From Alphaproteobacteria bacterium (GTDB lineage: Bacteria; Pseudomonadota; Alphaproteobacteria; GCA-2731375), in assembly GCA_030746635.1 (NCBI GenBank), contig JASLMH010000007.1:1-53394 (forward strand): a stretch of DNA of 53,394 nt, in the 5' to 3' direction. Below, piece by piece: positions 52,723 through 53,394 of the stretch. The notes under the pieces were generated by a model that worked only from the letters and a program-made list of their open reading frames with translations, was not told the DNA's origin and searched no databases. Position numbers and translations under genes: made by a program. Each line of letters begins with the position of its first letter. Positions within the stretch are counted from its first letter, which is position 1.

Positions 52723-52929
52723 TTGAGCGCCGAGTGATGTTTTGCTTGCAAAACTGGGCCAAGACTGCGCGAAATAAGTGCCGCGAGCGACATAACGAAC
52801 TCGGCGTTCCCGACGCAGCCGCTCTGAGGCCCCGATCCGGTAACACCCAGTCCACTGTGGCTCTTGACCAGGAGGGCCGTTGTGGACGGCCCTTCAAGAA
52901 CAGACGACCGTTATCGGAAGGACGACTTG
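52723..52929 (+). promoter_or_regulatory. Long leader of the cold-shock gene with a stable hairpin
   Basis: This 207-base intergenic stretch precedes the cspA-type gene. Long structured leaders are known for cspA mRNAs, where temperature changes their fold. Here AGGGCCGT-TGTGG-ACGGCCCT (52873-52893) makes an 8-bp perfect hairpin 36 bases before the start codon. No T-run follows, so it is unlikely to be a terminator. The AAGGA ribosome binding site (7 bases before the ATG) lies outside the hairpin. Confidence 0.45.
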
Positions 52930-53136
52930 ATGGCTACTGGAACCGTGAAATGGTTCAACCAAACCAAAGGGTATGGGTTTATTGCTCCTGACGATGGGGG
53001 CAAGGACGTTTTCGTGCATATCACGGCGGTCGAGCGTGCGGGCGCCTCGACCTTGAACGAGGGGCAAAAGGTCGAGTTTCAGACCGAACAGGATCGCCGC
53101 GGCGTCAAGGCCGTCGACCTGATCCTCGCAGAATAA
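52930..53136 (+). CDS. CspA-family cold-shock protein
   Basis: The 68-residue protein is a single cold-shock domain: GTVKWFNQTKGYGFIAPDDG with RNP1 (KGYGFI) and DVFVHITAVERAG with RNP2 (VFVHI). Such proteins bind single-stranded RNA and DNA and act as RNA chaperones. AAGGA lies 7 bases upstream of the ATG. An ATG-led frame upstream is not used. It is monocistronic; a GC-rich hairpin follows the stop. Confidence 0.95.
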   Translation: MATGTVKWFNQTKGYGFIAPDDGGKDVFVHITAVERAGASTLNEGQKVEFQTEQDRRGVKAVDLILAE

Positions 53137-53351
53137 AGCGAGCCAGCAACCAGGACACCGGGGGCGGCGGCCCGGCGGCCGCACGCCTTTCCCCTGCGTT
53201 TGTCCGAACGCCGTGACCGCCGCCGGCGATGGCGTATCGTTTGCCGATAGGCCGATTGGCGGGGCCGTGGCGGTGGTGTAGGTTCGCGCTTGCCGGAACC
53301 GCCACCCGGCGGCAGGGGACTAGTACCCACTATCACAATGGGATGGCACGT
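53137..53351. other. Intergenic region with GC-rich hairpin after the cold-shock gene
   Basis: This 215-base stretch has no credible gene. GCGGCC-CGGC-GGCCGC at 53167-53182 forms a 6-bp hairpin 30 bases after the stop, followed by CTTTCCCC, a weak terminator at best. Confidence 0.35.
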
Positions 53352-53394
53352 ATGACGGCTTTGCAGGTTCCTTCGGCAAGGAGCGTGGTCCGCC
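53352..53394 (+). CDS. Possible start of a gene cut by the right edge
   Basis: An ATG at 53352 opens a frame (MTALQVPSARSVVR) to the window's end. A GGGATGG run lies upstream, but 14 residues are too few to judge. An ATG at 53339 in another frame stops at once. No family can be proposed. Confidence 0.25.
   Translation, partial: MTALQVPSARSVVR

Overview
The window is GC-rich, densely coded bacterial DNA with Alphaproteobacteria-like gene content, probably from a Rhodospirillales-type or related soil or marine aerobe. This placement is inferred from composition, the 16S-independent gene mix (BoxB/BoxC, alphaproteobacterial-style intergenic palindromes, a large two-TM coiled-coil envelope protein) and codon use. 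No rRNA, tRNA, CRISPR array, transposase or phage gene was found. About 46 genes are supported, most of them enzymes of acyl-CoA and aromatic-acid catabolism.

Left part (1-18.6 kb): a truncated gene of unknown function, a 1650-residue membrane-anchored coiled-coil protein with an 11-residue repeat, and a DMT transporter. These are followed by boxC-boxB (aerobic benzoyl-CoA epoxide pathway) behind a good sigma70 promoter. Next come a Bax-like glucosaminidase followed by a relic of a second boxB 3' end, an alpha/beta hydrolase, an M23 peptidase, a hotdog thioesterase fused to DUF924, an acyl-CoA ligase plus a 2-hydroxyacyl-CoA-lyase-like ThDP enzyme, and a type I phosphodiesterase.

Middle part (18.7-33.6 kb): two operons of adenosylcobalamin-dependent acyl-CoA mutases. 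The first is TetR / B12-binding subunit / two tandem paralogous large subunits / MeaB GTPase / VOC protein. The second is a PaaK-like CoA ligase / mutase large subunit / B12-binding subunit / Fe-S flavin dienoyl-CoA-reductase-like enzyme. In all three large subunits the residues that define methylmalonyl-CoA specificity (Tyr89 and Arg207 in the classical enzyme) are replaced, while the active-site His is kept. They are therefore probably mutases for other, possibly undescribed, acyl-CoA substrates. This is the most interesting part of the window. Between the operons lie a small exported protein, a crotonase, an LLM-class flavin enzyme and a MAPEG protein.

Right part (33.8-53.4 kb): a membrane class III nucleotide cyclase; an acyl-CoA ligase / GDPD / SnoaL-like operon divergent from a TetR gene that leads into crotonase / haloalkane dehalogenase / crotonase; then an EamA transporter, MetY, a membrane protein with an L7/L12-like C-terminus, an AidB-like acyl-CoA dehydrogenase, an agmatinase-family ureohydrolase, a universal stress protein, a MmyB-type regulator with a divergent four-TM protein, the Eda/KdgK pair, a histidine phosphatase and a cold-shock protein.

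Three copies of one palindromic repeat lie at 18.6, 26.4 and 41.6 kb, each between convergent genes. A common theme is CoA activation (four ligases of the ANL/PaaK type), carbon-skeleton rearrangement or C-C cleavage of CoA esters, and crotonase or dehydrogenase steps. This suits a strain that degrades branched, hydroxylated, aromatic or halogenated acids.
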